Origin: an uncultured Bacteroidales bacterium | GTDB taxonomy: Bacteria; Bacteroidota; Bacteroidia; Bacteroidales; Muribaculaceae | Reading direction: 5' to 3' | Assembly: GCA_900542185.1 (NCBI GenBank) | Contig: UQMZ01000017.1 | Span: forward strand, 4,483-68,482 | Length of the DNA stretch: 64,000 nucleotides | In this document: positions 24,992 to 35,111 of the stretch, one piece after another | How the letters are laid out: each line of letters begins with the position of its first letter | How positions within the stretch are numbered: position 1 is the stretch's first letter | Notes under the pieces: generated by a model | Databases searched by the model: none | Told to the model about the DNA's origin: nothing | Seen by the model: the letters and a program-made list of their open reading frames with translations, nothing else | Made by a program: the position numbers and the translations under genes

Positions 24992-25762
24992 TTAGCGCGA
25001 CAGCTTCAGGACCATGTCGTTGCGGGCGTTGTAGAAGCCGAGTGAACCATCGGCCAGACGGCCGTAGCCGGTCACTGTGGGGAGCAGGCGCGACAGCGCT
25101 TCCTCGGTGCTCATGTCTGGACATGCCATGCGTGTGGACATCGCGTCGCCGAACGAAATGGCGGTGTAGTCGGTGGTGAAATCACCCGACAGGTTGTTGC
25201 AGCCGGTCTCGCAGAAGTATTTGCCGTTCTTGTCGAACGTCACGGTGCGCGGTTCGTCGGCGGTCTGCTTCACGTCCTTGCCGTCAAGTTCGGTGATGCG
25301 CCATTTGCCCTCCAGCGTTGCGATGGAATAGTCCTGGTATCCCTTGCGAAGCACCATCACCTTGTTGCCGCCGCAGGTCAGGGCCACCTCGTTGGCCTTG
25401 CGCAGACCCACATAGCCTGTAGTGTTTTCCAGCGCACGCTTCATGGCGTCCTCGGTGCTCATGTCGGGACATGCCATCATGGTGGAGGCTCCGCGACTGA
25501 AAGTCAGGTTACCCGCCGGCAGATCCTTGTTGAAACCGCACATCAGCCGGTTGCAGCCGGTGGTAGCCACGGCCCTGCCGTTCACCACGTCGAACGATAT
25601 GGTGGGACCCTGGCCGTCGGCTCCGGGTGTCACGGCGTTGCCGTTTACGCTTATTACATTCCATTTTCCCGACAGACCGCCCAGATCGATGGTCCGGGTG
25701 CTGCAGCTCGTCGTCAACATCAGCGCGCACAGCGCCATTCCGATTGTTATGCTCTTTTTCAT
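24992..25762 (-). CDS. Lipoprotein with two META/HslJ domains
   Basis: This 256-residue protein has a lipoprotein signal with lipobox TTSC, Cys20. Two META (HslJ-like) domains follow, at about 28-145 and 150-250. Each opens GKWNVISVNG / GKWRITELDG and contains TGCNRL / TGCNNL, then MACPDMSTEDAM / MACPDMSTEEAL, showing internal duplication. HslJ-type domains occur in proteins linked with heat shock and novobiocin resistance in E. coli, and their molecular job is unclear. Location is probably the periplasmic face of a membrane. It appears to be a single-gene unit. Confidence 0.85.
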   Translation of the reverse strand: MKKSITIGMALCALMLTTSCSTRTIDLGGLSGKWNVISVNGNAVTPGADGQGPTISFDVVNGRAVATTGCNRLMCGFNKDLPAGNLTFSRGASTMMACPDMSTEDAMKRALENTTGYVGLRKANEVALTCGGNKVMVLRKGYQDYSIATLEGKWRITELDGKDVKQTADEPRTVTFDKNGKYFCETGCNNLSGDFTTDYTAISFGDAMSTRMACPDMSTEEALSRLLPTVTGYGRLADGSLGFYNARNDMVLKLSR

Positions 25763-25904
25763 CTTTTTTTCTGGATTTTATGTGTTCTTTATTGTGTGTT
25801 CTCTATATAGACAATGCAACTCCGCAAAAGGTTGAATCGGGGTATGAAAAAAGAGAAGCGACCGAAGCCGCCTCTCCTTATATCTAATAAGTTATGCTTT
25901 CCGA

Positions 25905-27602
25905 TTACTGGATGTACGACAGGTTGAGACCTGTGAACTCCATGTCGTTCTGTGCGCGCTTCAGCAGCGACGGGTCGAGCTTGACGGCCTGCTTCAGGTT
26001 CTGAATGGCGCTGTTCTGCGAGCCGGTACGTGCTGCGGTCACGGCCTTAAGGTAATAGGTGGTGGCGTTGGGAGCCTTGATGTCTTCCAGAATCTTGTTG
26101 GCGGCGGTGTAGTTCTTGGCCAGGATGTTTGCGACTGCGGCGTTGTTGGTCTTGGCGTCGCCGAAGGCGTTGAGGGCTTTCTGCAGGTCTCCCTGGTTCA
26201 GATAGTACGTACCCATGGCGTCGGCGCTCTCGGGCACGCCTGCGGCTGCGCCGAAGTATTCGTTAGCCTTGCTCATGTCGTTGTTGATCATGGCTACCAG
26301 ACCCATGTTCATCATCGGCTCCTTGGCCTTGGGGTTGATGCGGAGGGCCTGCTGCCAGTTGGCTGCGGCGCCGCTGTAGTCGCCGGCAACATACTGGGTG
26401 TCGCCCAGGTTGTTGAACGCGCGGTAATCCTCGGGATGCAGCTCGGCGGTGCGGTTGTACACTTCCATCTTCTTCATGTTGTCGTTGGTAAGGGTGGCAA
26501 TGTACAGCATCTCGTCGACGGTCAGCTTCTGGGGATCGTTGTTGAACAGGTTGACGAGTTCCTGATCGGACTTGCCGATGGTATTGATCGTGGCCATCAC
26601 GCGGCTGTAACGCAACTGGGGCAGGATCTGGTCGGCCAGCTCGTCGAATACCGACGACAGGTTGCGGATCTCACGCTCGCGGTCCTGGGGATCGGGATAC
26701 ATGCGGAGCACGGACAGAATCAGGTCCTTGTCCTGGATGTTGCTCTTCTCCACCAGCTTCTCGAATCCTTCCCAGTCCTCGGGGGTGAAGCTGGAGGTCA
26801 GCTCGCCGAATTCGGTGATGCGGTCCTTCTTCAGCTGGTTCTCCATATAGCTGGTGGTGTTCTTCTCGCGCTTCTCGGCCAGGCTGGTGTTGAATTCCAG
26901 CGAGCCTTCGGGGCTGGCGAACGAGTTGATGGTGATGCCGGCTATTTCCTGATTGGCGGCCTTGTTGGCTTCCATCAGCTTTTTGTTAAGGTCGATGTAG
27001 TCGGCCTTGTCGATCTGGTTGCTGCGGATGTTGGCCTGGTTGATCAGGAAGTGAATGTCGGCGCTGTATTTCTCGGTGATCACCTTCTGGAAGTTGTCCT
27101 TGGCTACGGCGGGAGTCACGCTCTTGCCATTGGCCAGTGTGGAAGTGGCTATTACGCCGTAACCCACCTTGACGCGGGGCAGCTTATAAGTCTTGCCTTT
27201 CTGGTCGACGTTGAAATCCAGATACAGATCGGAGTGAGCCATTTCGGGACGGTAAGGAATGGTGAAGGGAATGGTCACCATGCCGCCGTTGACGTAGCTT
27301 ACCTCCTGGCCGTTGGCGCGTACATCCTCGCCCTGGAACACTACAGGAGTGGCCGTAGCCTCGCTTGTGGCGCCAGCGGCGGTCCACTGCAGCACGGGCA
27401 CTGCCGTTACCTTGGCGTTCTTAACCATGAATTTGGCAGGAATAGAACCCTTGATGGTGCCGGGCACATTCTGTCCGACCGTCTCCAACGGTGTCGGAAC
27501 CGTCGTGAAGTAATCACTCTGGAACTGCTGTAGCTTCTTGCTGCAACCCCCTGCTACCAGGGCGCATCCTACGGCAGCCACCATTAATACACTTTTGTTC
27601 AT
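25905..27602 (-). CDS. Lipoprotein with OmpA-like and TPR segments
   Basis: This 565-residue protein has a lipobox at VAGGC, Cys20. Residues about 40-180 form a beta-rich domain. Residues about 190-310 carry an OmpA-C-like segment (ADIHFLINQANIRSNQ, then ITINSFASPEGSLEFNTSLAEKRE), which in OmpA-like proteins contacts peptidoglycan. TPR repeats follow from about 375 to 550 (EDYRAFNNLGDTQYVAGDYSGAAANWQQALRINPKAKEPMMNMG and onward). It is probably an envelope structural or assembly protein anchored in the outer membrane facing the periplasm. Similar proteins are widespread in Bacteroidales. It has a good promoter and appears monocistronic. Confidence 0.8.
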   Translation of the reverse strand: MNKSVLMVAAVGCALVAGGCSKKLQQFQSDYFTTVPTPLETVGQNVPGTIKGSIPAKFMVKNAKVTAVPVLQWTAAGATSEATATPVVFQGEDVRANGQEVSYVNGGMVTIPFTIPYRPEMAHSDLYLDFNVDQKGKTYKLPRVKVGYGVIATSTLANGKSVTPAVAKDNFQKVITEKYSADIHFLINQANIRSNQIDKADYIDLNKKLMEANKAANQEIAGITINSFASPEGSLEFNTSLAEKREKNTTSYMENQLKKDRITEFGELTSSFTPEDWEGFEKLVEKSNIQDKDLILSVLRMYPDPQDREREIRNLSSVFDELADQILPQLRYSRVMATINTIGKSDQELVNLFNNDPQKLTVDEMLYIATLTNDNMKKMEVYNRTAELHPEDYRAFNNLGDTQYVAGDYSGAAANWQQALRINPKAKEPMMNMGLVAMINNDMSKANEYFGAAAGVPESADAMGTYYLNQGDLQKALNAFGDAKTNNAAVANILAKNYTAANKILEDIKAPNATTYYLKAVTAARTGSQNSAIQNLKQAVKLDPSLLKRAQNDMEFTGLNLSYIQ

Positions 27603-27727
27603 AGACTATGATTTGTTTTAAACGTTCTGTCAATTATCCATCGTCTGCATGCAGTCGCCACGCTCCATGCAATGCCTGCTTTGAGCGTCGTTTTCCCCTT
27701 TTTTAACTTATATACACTAAGGGATGG

Positions 27728-27758
27728 TAAAGATACAGAAAATTCACGAACCGACAAA
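27728..27758 (-). promoter_or_regulatory. Promoter of the OmpA/TPR lipoprotein
   Basis: Read on the minus strand, TTTG at 27758-27755, 19 bp, TATCTTTA at 27735-27728, one base from consensus. It implies a leader of about 120 nt. Confidence 0.6.
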
Positions 27759-27857
27759 ATCAAACATACCCTTAAGCCAAAATTTCTCGTTGATAACCCT
27801 CGTTGATAACGAATATTCTCATAGGCTATATTAAAAATCCTATCGTTTCGTCAGTAG

Positions 27858-27953
27858 TGGCGACTGGCTGTTGGCGCGCCTTATGTCCATCAGCGCGCCG
27901 TCCGCGACCAGTTCTACACCACCATCCTCTCCTGGCTCCGCACACACTTCTGA
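27858..27953 (+). pseudogene. Possible remnant of an alpha/beta-hydrolase C-terminus
   Basis: A 31-codon open stretch begins after an in-frame TAG at 27855 and ends with TGA. It reads WRLAVGAPYVHQRAVRDQFY and then TTILSWLRTHF. The ending resembles the last helix of alpha/beta hydrolases. There is no start codon and no upstream body of the gene, so if real it is a leftover fragment. It stops 4 bp before the end of the convergent HTCS gene. The rest of the 355-bp gap holds only the promoter at 27728-27758. Confidence 0.25.
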
Positions 27954-27957
27954 CCCG

Positions 27958-30900
27958 TCAGGCGTTCTGTTCCTCGGCATACTTGCTGGGCGACACGCCA
28001 TGAAACTTCTTGAACGCTGTACTGAAGTATTTGGGATTTGGGAAACCGGTCATATAGGATATCTCGGCTATGGAGTACTTGTTCTCCAAAATCAGCTCGG
28101 ACGCCTTCTTCATCTTTATGGCCTTGATCAGTTCCTGAGGGTTCTGTTGCGTTATTGCCTTGATTTTCTTGAAGAAAACGGAGCGCGACATGGCCATCTC
28201 CGCAGCAAGGTCATTTACCGAAAATTCCTCGTTCGCCAGGTTGTCGCCTATTACGGTCACGACCTTGTGCATAAATTCCCTGTCGATCTCGCTTATCACG
28301 GACCCGGACGTCGATTCCTCGTCCACGTCATTGTCTATGATTTTAGCGTTAAGCGTCTTGCGTGCCTTGATGATCGAAGCTATCTTCTTGTTCAATATGA
28401 ATATATCGAACGGCTTGGTGATATAGTCATCGGCGCCGGCGTTGAATCCCTTGATCACGTCCTCACGCTCGGCCAGCGAGGTGAGAAGTATGACCGGAAT
28501 ATGCGATGTCTCGATGTCTCCCTTGATCCGGGAGCAAAGCTCAAGTCCCGAAATGCCGGGCATCATGACATCGGACAGGACAAAATCGGGCATGACCGAT
28601 TTTATCTTTTCCAACGCCTCGTCGCCGGTAGCGAACGAACTGACGGCATAAGTCCTGCCCAACGTATGCTCCAGATACATCCTCAACTCGTCGTTGTCCT
28701 CGATCAGCATCAGCGAGATACGTGAATCCGGCTGATCGCCCGAATCATCGGTAACCGTCGGCACAGCCTCACTCTTTGTTTCGTGAACCAGTATCTCGTT
28801 GCCGTGATATCTTTCTTTAGACACAGGTATGGACACAATGAATGTGGAGCCTACGTTCAGCTCACTGAAAACCGAAACACTACCCTTGTGCAGTTCGGCC
28901 ATTTTCTTGGTCAGAAGCAGTCCGATACCGCTTCCCGTCTCAGCGGAATTTGAGGCGTTGTCGGCTCGGTAGAATCTGTTGAACAGCTTCTTCTGTTCCT
29001 TCGTGTCGATTCCTATACCATCGTCCGTCACCTTTATCTCGAGGTTGTCTCCTTCAAGCTTCCAGTCCACGGAGACGTTGCCGCCCGAATTGGTGTATTT
29101 GATGGCGTTGGACAGAAGATTGTCGATTATTACCGTTATCTTCTTACGGTCGATATATCCCGTGCCGCCGGAACCGCCTGCCTTAAGCGTGATGTTCTTG
29201 GAGTTCGCCAGCTGCGTGAAATTGCAGCAAATCTCCTGTAGGAAATTCCCTATGTGGGTTTGCTCTACCTTCAGCGACATGGCGTCCCTTTCAATCTTCT
29301 GGAAGTCAAGGAGCTGGTTGACCATATTCAGCAGTTTGTCAGCGTTTTTCCGGGCGAGTTTCAAGGCCATCCTGTCATCGGAATTCAATTGGTCCGTACC
29401 GATTTCCTGCAGCGGAGACTTGATAAGTGTAAGGGGAGTGCGCAAGTCATGGGCCAAATTGACGAAGAAGCGGACTTTCTGGTCGGAATCGCGCACCGAC
29501 ATCCAGCGCCTGTACAGACGCCATGCGATATATGCCATGACGGCAAAAAGGATGATATAGCATATCCATGCCCAGACGGTGTTATACCAAGGCTGTGCCA
29601 CCCGGACCACCACGCTACGCTCCATAGTGTTGTCGGGATCTGAACTGCCTATGGCCCGGACGCGAAAAGAGTACTTTCCCGGTGAAATGTTGGTATAGTG
29701 TGCCATGCGGTTAGACGACGCCGGGGTCCAGTCATCGTCGAAGCCTTCCAGCATATAGGAATACTTTACCGATGATTCGTTCTGAAACCCGACGTTGCAG
29801 AACGAGATGCTGAAGTTGTTCTGGTCATGCGCCAGCCTGATGACATCGGTTTTATCGATATTGGTGACGAGCGGAGAATTCTTATGGCCCGGCACAGCCG
29901 CCATTCCGGAAACCAGCAGTTTTTCGAAATGCAGGTTCAGGTTCTGCTTCAAGCCGGCAAATTCATCCGGATCAAGGACAAAGGCGCCGGTGGGAGTACC
30001 CCAGACAGTCTGTCCAGAGGCGAGGCGGAAATGAGAACGCGCCTTCATAGTGCGTGTAGGCAGTCCGTGGGCCATGGTAAGAGGCGTGATTCGACCTTCG
30101 GGCGAGACGCAGTTCAGGCCATTTTCCGTGCTGACCCAAAGACGCCGGTTATTGTCGAATTCCAGACCGCAGACCGTCATGTTCGACAGGCCGTCGGCCG
30201 TGGTGAATTGTCTTAGTTTCCCGGTCTTGAGGTTCAGCAGCATCAACCCTTTGGACTCTGTGCCTATCCATAGACGCGACCGGTCGCCCGGATCCAGACA
30301 TAATCGGGTAACCGAACATTTAAGTATCGGCCGGCTCAACATCGGTTCCTTTGATTCTATTTTCGATGTGCGGGTATTGAACTTCACTATACCGTTGCCC
30401 GTGGCAAGCAGGAGTTCATGACCGGACAGCGAGATTATCTGATATATGCCTCTTACCGGATATGACTCCAGCGTCCCGTTGCCGGGACTATATTTCGCCA
30501 ATGTGTGTATGATTCCACCGAAGTACAGGTTTCCATTCTCGTCTTCATGGATAGCGTATACATTCTTCGGAAAATACTTTGACTTCGACGCATCGTTCAC
30601 CGCAGGTGACTTAACATTGTCGCTCGGATCGATATATACCACATCCATCATAAAGCCGCCTGCCCACATATTTCCGTTACGGTCTTCCTTCAAGGTCAGT
30701 ACGGTCCCCCCGTCTGTGGGAGACATATTGAATTGCCTCCACGATTCCGATGCCGGATCATACCGCATTATTCCGTGGTTCGTACCGAACCAGATCCGAT
30801 TCCTGCTGTCCTGATAGATGCAGTTCACCTGCGCATCGCCGAAATGGCGGGGATCCAGATCCGTTTCGGTAAAAATACGGTTCACCGGCATGGAGCGGTC

Positions 30901-31878
30901 GTACACCAGGATACCGTTGGAATAGGTGCATATCCACACCAGATCCTTGTCCTGAACTATATCATAAACCCCGCTTGAACCGGAATAACGATGGATTGCG
31001 TCGCCCGTGCGCGTGAACGCCTCCACGGGAGTGTGCGCGAAGCGGTTATAGACATATATTCCCTCGCCATCCACGCCTACCCAGATGCGGTCCGTGTCCA
31101 CGGGAGCAATACGGCGTATCGGCCGCGCATATTGCTGCAGCAGACGTCCGGGCGCATTTGATGACAGGTCCAGGGTATACAGTTGTCCGTTGAACGTACC
31201 GATCCACAGCGTCTTGGTCTGATTGTCGCAGTATAGACTCTGGATTCTCTCGTCCTTCAGGTCAACGGACCTGACGGGTGCCTGAACCGCCATCTTTCCA
31301 TCAGCAGGATGACTTATTTTCCCTATGCCCTTAGACGTGGCCACAAAGCAGTACATACCGTCGTGGAAAGCGATGTCAAAAATGCTCTGTTTATCGAAAA
31401 AATGACGTATCAGCCTGTTGTCCGGTCCATACACGTACAGACCTTTGGACGTGCCGATCCAAAGCCTGCCGTTTTCGGCATATTTGGCCACGATGACCCG
31501 TAGGTTCCTGGGAAGTCTTACACCTTCTATCAGTATAAATGAATCCGTATTGGGATTATAACGGTATATGGAATTGCTGCCGAACGCCATCACGCCATTC
31601 TCAGGCCCTTTGAACACTCCACCAGGCTGCACCTCCTCGGCATGCGCCTTCAGAAGATAATGTTCGAATTCGGTTCCGTTGAATTTGTCGATGCCGCTGT
31701 GGGTGGCGAACCAGGAATAACCGTCGGCGTCAATCACCATCGACGACACGTGCCTGTTGCTCAGTCCCTCGGACGTGGATATATTGATGAACGGAAACGC
31801 AGACGTCGCCACAGGCATCATCATGGCCACAATGACGCAAAACAGCAGCTTAAACACTATGTTCGTTCGCGATGTCAT
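27958..31878 (-). CDS. Hybrid two-component system sensor/regulator (HTCS)
   Basis: This 1306-residue protein joins all parts of a two-component system, the usual PUL activator in Bacteroidota. It has a signal peptide at 1-27 and a periplasmic sensor with two seven-bladed Reg_prop propellers at about 30-670 (repeated SRNRIWFGTNHGIMRYD, DRSRLWIGTESKGL units). A Y_Y_Y domain follows at about 690-755, then a membrane helix near 765-787. The histidine kinase has the H-box NLAHDLRTPLTLIK, His810, and the ATPase box DNGIGID-type sequence near 960. The receiver domain has Asp1103 in LSDVMMPG, and an AraC-type DNA-binding domain covers about 1205-1300. All catalytic residues seen are intact. It is divergent from the sulfatase PUL across a 163-bp gap, so it very likely senses a breakdown product of that glycan. 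Confidence 0.94.
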   Translation of the reverse strand: MTSRTNIVFKLLFCVIVAMMMPVATSAFPFINISTSEGLSNRHVSSMVIDADGYSWFATHSGIDKFNGTEFEHYLLKAHAEEVQPGGVFKGPENGVMAFGSNSIYRYNPNTDSFILIEGVRLPRNLRVIVAKYAENGRLWIGTSKGLYVYGPDNRLIRHFFDKQSIFDIAFHDGMYCFVATSKGIGKISHPADGKMAVQAPVRSVDLKDERIQSLYCDNQTKTLWIGTFNGQLYTLDLSSNAPGRLLQQYARPIRRIAPVDTDRIWVGVDGEGIYVYNRFAHTPVEAFTRTGDAIHRYSGSSGVYDIVQDKDLVWICTYSNGILVYDRSMPVNRIFTETDLDPRHFGDAQVNCIYQDSRNRIWFGTNHGIMRYDPASESWRQFNMSPTDGGTVLTLKEDRNGNMWAGGFMMDVVYIDPSDNVKSPAVNDASKSKYFPKNVYAIHEDENGNLYFGGIIHTLAKYSPGNGTLESYPVRGIYQIISLSGHELLLATGNGIVKFNTRTSKIESKEPMLSRPILKCSVTRLCLDPGDRSRLWIGTESKGLMLLNLKTGKLRQFTTADGLSNMTVCGLEFDNNRRLWVSTENGLNCVSPEGRITPLTMAHGLPTRTMKARSHFRLASGQTVWGTPTGAFVLDPDEFAGLKQNLNLHFEKLLVSGMAAVPGHKNSPLVTNIDKTDVIRLAHDQNNFSISFCNVGFQNESSVKYSYMLEGFDDDWTPASSNRMAHYTNISPGKYSFRVRAIGSSDPDNTMERSVVVRVAQPWYNTVWAWICYIILFAVMAYIAWRLYRRWMSVRDSDQKVRFFVNLAHDLRTPLTLIKSPLQEIGTDQLNSDDRMALKLARKNADKLLNMVNQLLDFQKIERDAMSLKVEQTHIGNFLQEICCNFTQLANSKNITLKAGGSGGTGYIDRKKITVIIDNLLSNAIKYTNSGGNVSVDWKLEGDNLEIKVTDDGIGIDTKEQKKLFNRFYRADNASNSAETGSGIGLLLTKKMAELHKGSVSVFSELNVGSTFIVSIPVSKERYHGNEILVHETKSEAVPTVTDDSGDQPDSRISLMLIEDNDELRMYLEHTLGRTYAVSSFATGDEALEKIKSVMPDFVLSDVMMPGISGLELCSRIKGDIETSHIPVILLTSLAEREDVIKGFNAGADDYITKPFDIFILNKKIASIIKARKTLNAKIIDNDVDEESTSGSVISEIDREFMHKVVTVIGDNLANEEFSVNDLAAEMAMSRSVFFKKIKAITQQNPQELIKAIKMKKASELILENKYSIAEISYMTGFPNPKYFSTAFKKFHGVSPSKYAEEQNA

Positions 31879-32041
31879 AAGTAAAGAGCTTGGTTAGTTC
31901 TGAATGCAAAAATACTATAAATCAAAAATCTGACCTAAAACAAAACCTAATAAAATCAGAAATCAAACCCATCAAAACAGTATTGAAACCATCCGCAGGG
32001 CAAAATAAAGTAATTTTGCGCAACTTAACAGCGATCGAACC
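31879..32041. promoter_or_regulatory. Divergent control region of the HTCS and sulfatase PUL
   Basis: This AT-rich gap has TAATTTTG at 32011-32018 as a -7 element toward the PUL, and TATTTTTG on the minus strand at 31914-31907 toward the HTCS gene. Neither has a clear -33 TTTG, which fits activator-dependent promoters. AAATCTGACC at 31926-31935 recurs in variant form before the GH10 gene and before the starch PUL. Confidence 0.5.
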
Positions 32042-33610
32042 ATGATTGAACTACCTGACAAAAAAATCGCCTTACTGCTACCGGCCCTGACGGTATCTAT
32101 AGTACTGTCGGCACAGACCTCCGGCAAACCAAATGTCTTGATGCTGGCAGTCGATGACCTCAAGCCTATTTTAGGATGCTACGGCGACCCTCTGGTCAAG
32201 ACTCCTAATATCGACCGTCTGGCACAACGATCCACCATATTCACTCATGCCTACTGCCAGCAGTCGGTTTCAGCCGCCACCAGGGCAAGCCTGCTGACGG
32301 GATGGTGTCCGGACCGCACACAGGTGTGGGACCTCAAGACCAAGATTCGCGACCGGAATCCGGATGTGGTGACGCTGCCGCAATATTTCATCGGCAACGG
32401 TTACGATGTGGCGGGCATCGGCAAAATCTACGATCCCCGATCCGTCGACAAAAAACAGGACGAGGTCTCGTGGTCTATGCCATATATAGACTGTAACGAT
32501 TACCTGAATCCCAAATACGATCAGCCCGTGATGGCGCAATACCAGTCGCCCGAAAACAAGGCACTGTATGAAAAATATTACAAAGAGGCCCTTGACAGCG
32601 GATACACCCGGAAGGGAAAGATAGAAAAGTATATCCAGCGATATTTCAAGCCAACTACGGAATGCAGCCAACTGCCCGACAACGCCTACCATGACGGCGC
32701 CGTGGCCGATGGCGCGGTTAACTTCCTGAGAAACCGCCACTCAGATAAGCCGCTGTTCCTGGCCGTCGGCATGAAGAAGCCACATCTCCCCTTCTGCGCG
32801 CCGGAAAAATACTGGAAGCTGTACGACCGTAAATCCATGCCACTGGCCAAATACCGCAAGAAGGCTAAGAACTCACCCGATTTCGCCTACCATAAATGCG
32901 GAGAGCTGCAGCTTTATTCCGACATCCCGCCGTTGATCAGTTTCTCGGACATCGACAATGTCATTATCCCCGACGACAAGGCCCGCGAGCTGATCCACGG
33001 ATATTATGCCGCCATATCGTACATCGACGCCCAGATAGGAAAGGTCCTTGACGAACTGGAGCGTCAGAACATGCTTGACAACACCATCATAGTCTTCTGG
33101 GGCGACCATGGCTGGCACTTAGGCGACCACGGTCTGTGGAACAAGCACACCAACTTCGAGCATGCCACACATGTGCCCATGCTGATATCCGTTCCGGGAC
33201 AGAAGGAGAAGCGCGTCATCGACAATCCGGTGGAATTCCTTTCATTCTATCCCACGCTCTGTTCCCTGGCCGGCATCCCGGTTCCCGAGGGGCTTGACGG
33301 TGAAAACCTCAACACGGTAGTTGCGCTTGACGGCAAAGCGGGTCCAAAGCGGAAGTATGCCATGAGCCAGTATCCGCGACCCGGCAAGATGGGCTATTCG
33401 CTTCGCTCCGACCGGTACCGGTATACAGTATGGGTGGGATGGAAAAACAAAGTCACCGATCCCGACCGTGTGGTTGCCGAAGAACTGTATGACTATCAAC
33501 TTGATCCGGAAGAGACTGTCAATGTCGCGTCGGACCCGGCATACGCCGCCGCCCTGCAGCAGATGAAACAGTACTGGGACGAATATAAAACCGAACGAAT
33601 CCGCAAATGA
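32042..33610 (+). CDS. Sulfatase 1 of PUL, iduronate-2-sulfatase-like
   Basis: This 522-residue S1-family sulfatase should remove O-sulfate esters using a formylglycine made from the motif residue Ser77 (SAATR, residues 77-81; Ser type). Metal-binding residues are in AVDDLKP (Asp38, Asp39). The C-terminal half has the WGDHGWHLGDHGLWNKHTNFE block that typifies iduronate-2-sulfatase-like members, where it holds metal and substrate residues. An N-terminal signal lies at about 8-24, so the enzyme is periplasmic or surface-exposed. First gene of the + strand PUL. Its TGA overlaps the next ATG (ATGA at 33607), indicating coupled translation. The sulfated position it attacks cannot be read from sequence. 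Confidence 0.9.
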   Translation: MIELPDKKIALLLPALTVSIVLSAQTSGKPNVLMLAVDDLKPILGCYGDPLVKTPNIDRLAQRSTIFTHAYCQQSVSAATRASLLTGWCPDRTQVWDLKTKIRDRNPDVVTLPQYFIGNGYDVAGIGKIYDPRSVDKKQDEVSWSMPYIDCNDYLNPKYDQPVMAQYQSPENKALYEKYYKEALDSGYTRKGKIEKYIQRYFKPTTECSQLPDNAYHDGAVADGAVNFLRNRHSDKPLFLAVGMKKPHLPFCAPEKYWKLYDRKSMPLAKYRKKAKNSPDFAYHKCGELQLYSDIPPLISFSDIDNVIIPDDKARELIHGYYAAISYIDAQIGKVLDELERQNMLDNTIIVFWGDHGWHLGDHGLWNKHTNFEHATHVPMLISVPGQKEKRVIDNPVEFLSFYPTLCSLAGIPVPEGLDGENLNTVVALDGKAGPKRKYAMSQYPRPGKMGYSLRSDRYRYTVWVGWKNKVTDPDRVVAEELYDYQLDPEETVNVASDPAYAAALQQMKQYWDEYKTERIRK

Positions 33611-35097
33611 AACTTAAATCCATATTCACCGCATCGCTGGTCAGCGCGGCGATAGTGAACTGCGCCAACGCCAAGACCGCCAAACCTGAGTCCGAACATC
33701 CCAACGTGCTGATGTTCATAGTCGACGACTGGGGCGCCTACGACCTGTCACTGACCGGTTCCAAACTATACGAGACCCCCAACATCGACAGACTCGCCGA
33801 CAAGTCAACCGTGTTCAGTCAGGGATACGTGGCGTATCCCCGAAGTGTGCCCTCGCGTTATTCGCTGATAACGGGCCGACACTGCGCAAGGCCCCAGAAA
33901 GGGAGTCACCACGACGACCGCAAGGTGGATGCCGACAGCTACTGCATAGCCATGCCGTTCAAGGATGCCGGGTACGAGACGTTCATCATCGGCAAATGGC
34001 ACCTTAGCGATAAGGTCACCAATCCGGAGGACAAAGGCTTCGACATCAATATCGGAGCCGGCAAAGCAAGCGCCACTACCTGTTATTTCGCACCTTTCAA
34101 CAAGGAGGGAGTGGCTAATCCCGACAAACTAATCAAGGGAATGGACGACGCCAGGCCAGGCGAATACCTTACGGACTATATGACGCGCAAGACGGTTGAT
34201 TACCTGGAACGGCGCAAGGATTCCGACAAGCCGTTCTTTGCCGTATGCAGCTATTATGCGGTACACACTCCCATCGAAGCCAAGCAGGAAAAGATAGACA
34301 AATTCAAGAAAAAGGTAGAGAAAATGCATCTTGGAGTCGACCCGATGGCCAAAGAGGAAGCGGGCGACACCAAGACCCAGCAGGATCACCCGGTGTATGC
34401 GGCCATGATCGAGTCTGTAGACGAGAGCGTGGGGCAGATCTTACAAACCCTGAAGGAAACAGGAAAATATGACAACACGGTGATAGTGCTGATATCCGAC
34501 CACGGCGGTCTGTCCAACCGAGGCAACGACCGTGAGCTGGCCACCACCAACCGCCCTTTCAAGGCCGGCAAGGGACACCTGTACGAAGGAGGTATCCGCG
34601 TACCGTTCCTGATGCACACTCCGGGGCAGAAATCGCGTTCGGACTGCGATGTTCCCGTGGTCAGCCTCGACCTGTTGCCCACTTTGGCCGACCTGTGCAA
34701 CGCACCTGTCGATCCGACAGCCGAACTTGACGGCGTCAGCATAAAGAGCCTGCTCGGTACAAAGGCTGCCAAGAAGGGCATTGACCGCGACCTGTTCTGG
34801 CATAAGGCAGCCGAGCGTCCCAAGTCAACCGGCGACTATGTGTCGTCGGCAATCCGCAGCGGCGACTACAAGCTTATTGACTTCTACAACCAGAACCGCG
34901 TGGAACTCTACAATGTGGTCCTCGATCCGGGTGAGAAACATAACCTCGTGGCCGAGAAACCCGAACTGGCCAAGCAACTGATGGCCCGGCTCGACACCTG
35001 GCGCAAGAACGCCAATGTCAAGATGAAGGCGCCCGACACTCCCGGCGAAGGCAAAGCCAGGAAGAATAAGAAGAAGAAAAACAATAATAACGAGTAA
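33607..35097 (+). CDS. Sulfatase 2 of PUL, arylsulfatase-like, Lys/Asn tail
   Basis: A 496-residue S1 sulfatase with the formylglycine motif SVPSR at residues 80-84 (Ser80, Ser type), IVDDWGAYD with the metal-binding Asp pair, and FIIGKWHL. It also has SDHGGLSNRGND and KAGKGHLYEGGIRVPFL, the arylsulfatase A-like pattern distinct from sulfatases 1 and 4. A signal peptide covers about 1-22. The last 15 residues are an unusual run of Lys and Asn (KARKNKKKKNNNNE) after the fold should have ended. It overlaps sulfatase 1 by 4 bp and precedes sulfatase 3 by 14 bp. Confidence 0.9.
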   Translation: MKLKSIFTASLVSAAIVNCANAKTAKPESEHPNVLMFIVDDWGAYDLSLTGSKLYETPNIDRLADKSTVFSQGYVAYPRSVPSRYSLITGRHCARPQKGSHHDDRKVDADSYCIAMPFKDAGYETFIIGKWHLSDKVTNPEDKGFDINIGAGKASATTCYFAPFNKEGVANPDKLIKGMDDARPGEYLTDYMTRKTVDYLERRKDSDKPFFAVCSYYAVHTPIEAKQEKIDKFKKKVEKMHLGVDPMAKEEAGDTKTQQDHPVYAAMIESVDESVGQILQTLKETGKYDNTVIVLISDHGGLSNRGNDRELATTNRPFKAGKGHLYEGGIRVPFLMHTPGQKSRSDCDVPVVSLDLLPTLADLCNAPVDPTAELDGVSIKSLLGTKAAKKGIDRDLFWHKAAERPKSTGDYVSSAIRSGDYKLIDFYNQNRVELYNVVLDPGEKHNLVAEKPELAKQLMARLDTWRKNANVKMKAPDTPGEGKARKNKKKKNNNNE

Positions 35098-35111
35098 CCC
35101 ATCCTAACGAC

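Noticed and set aside
26436..27533. 365-codon + strand frame opposite the OmpA/TPR lipoprotein
   Set aside because: Mirror frame of a well-supported lipoprotein gene. No start signal or domain, and hydrophobic residues follow from complementing the coding strand.
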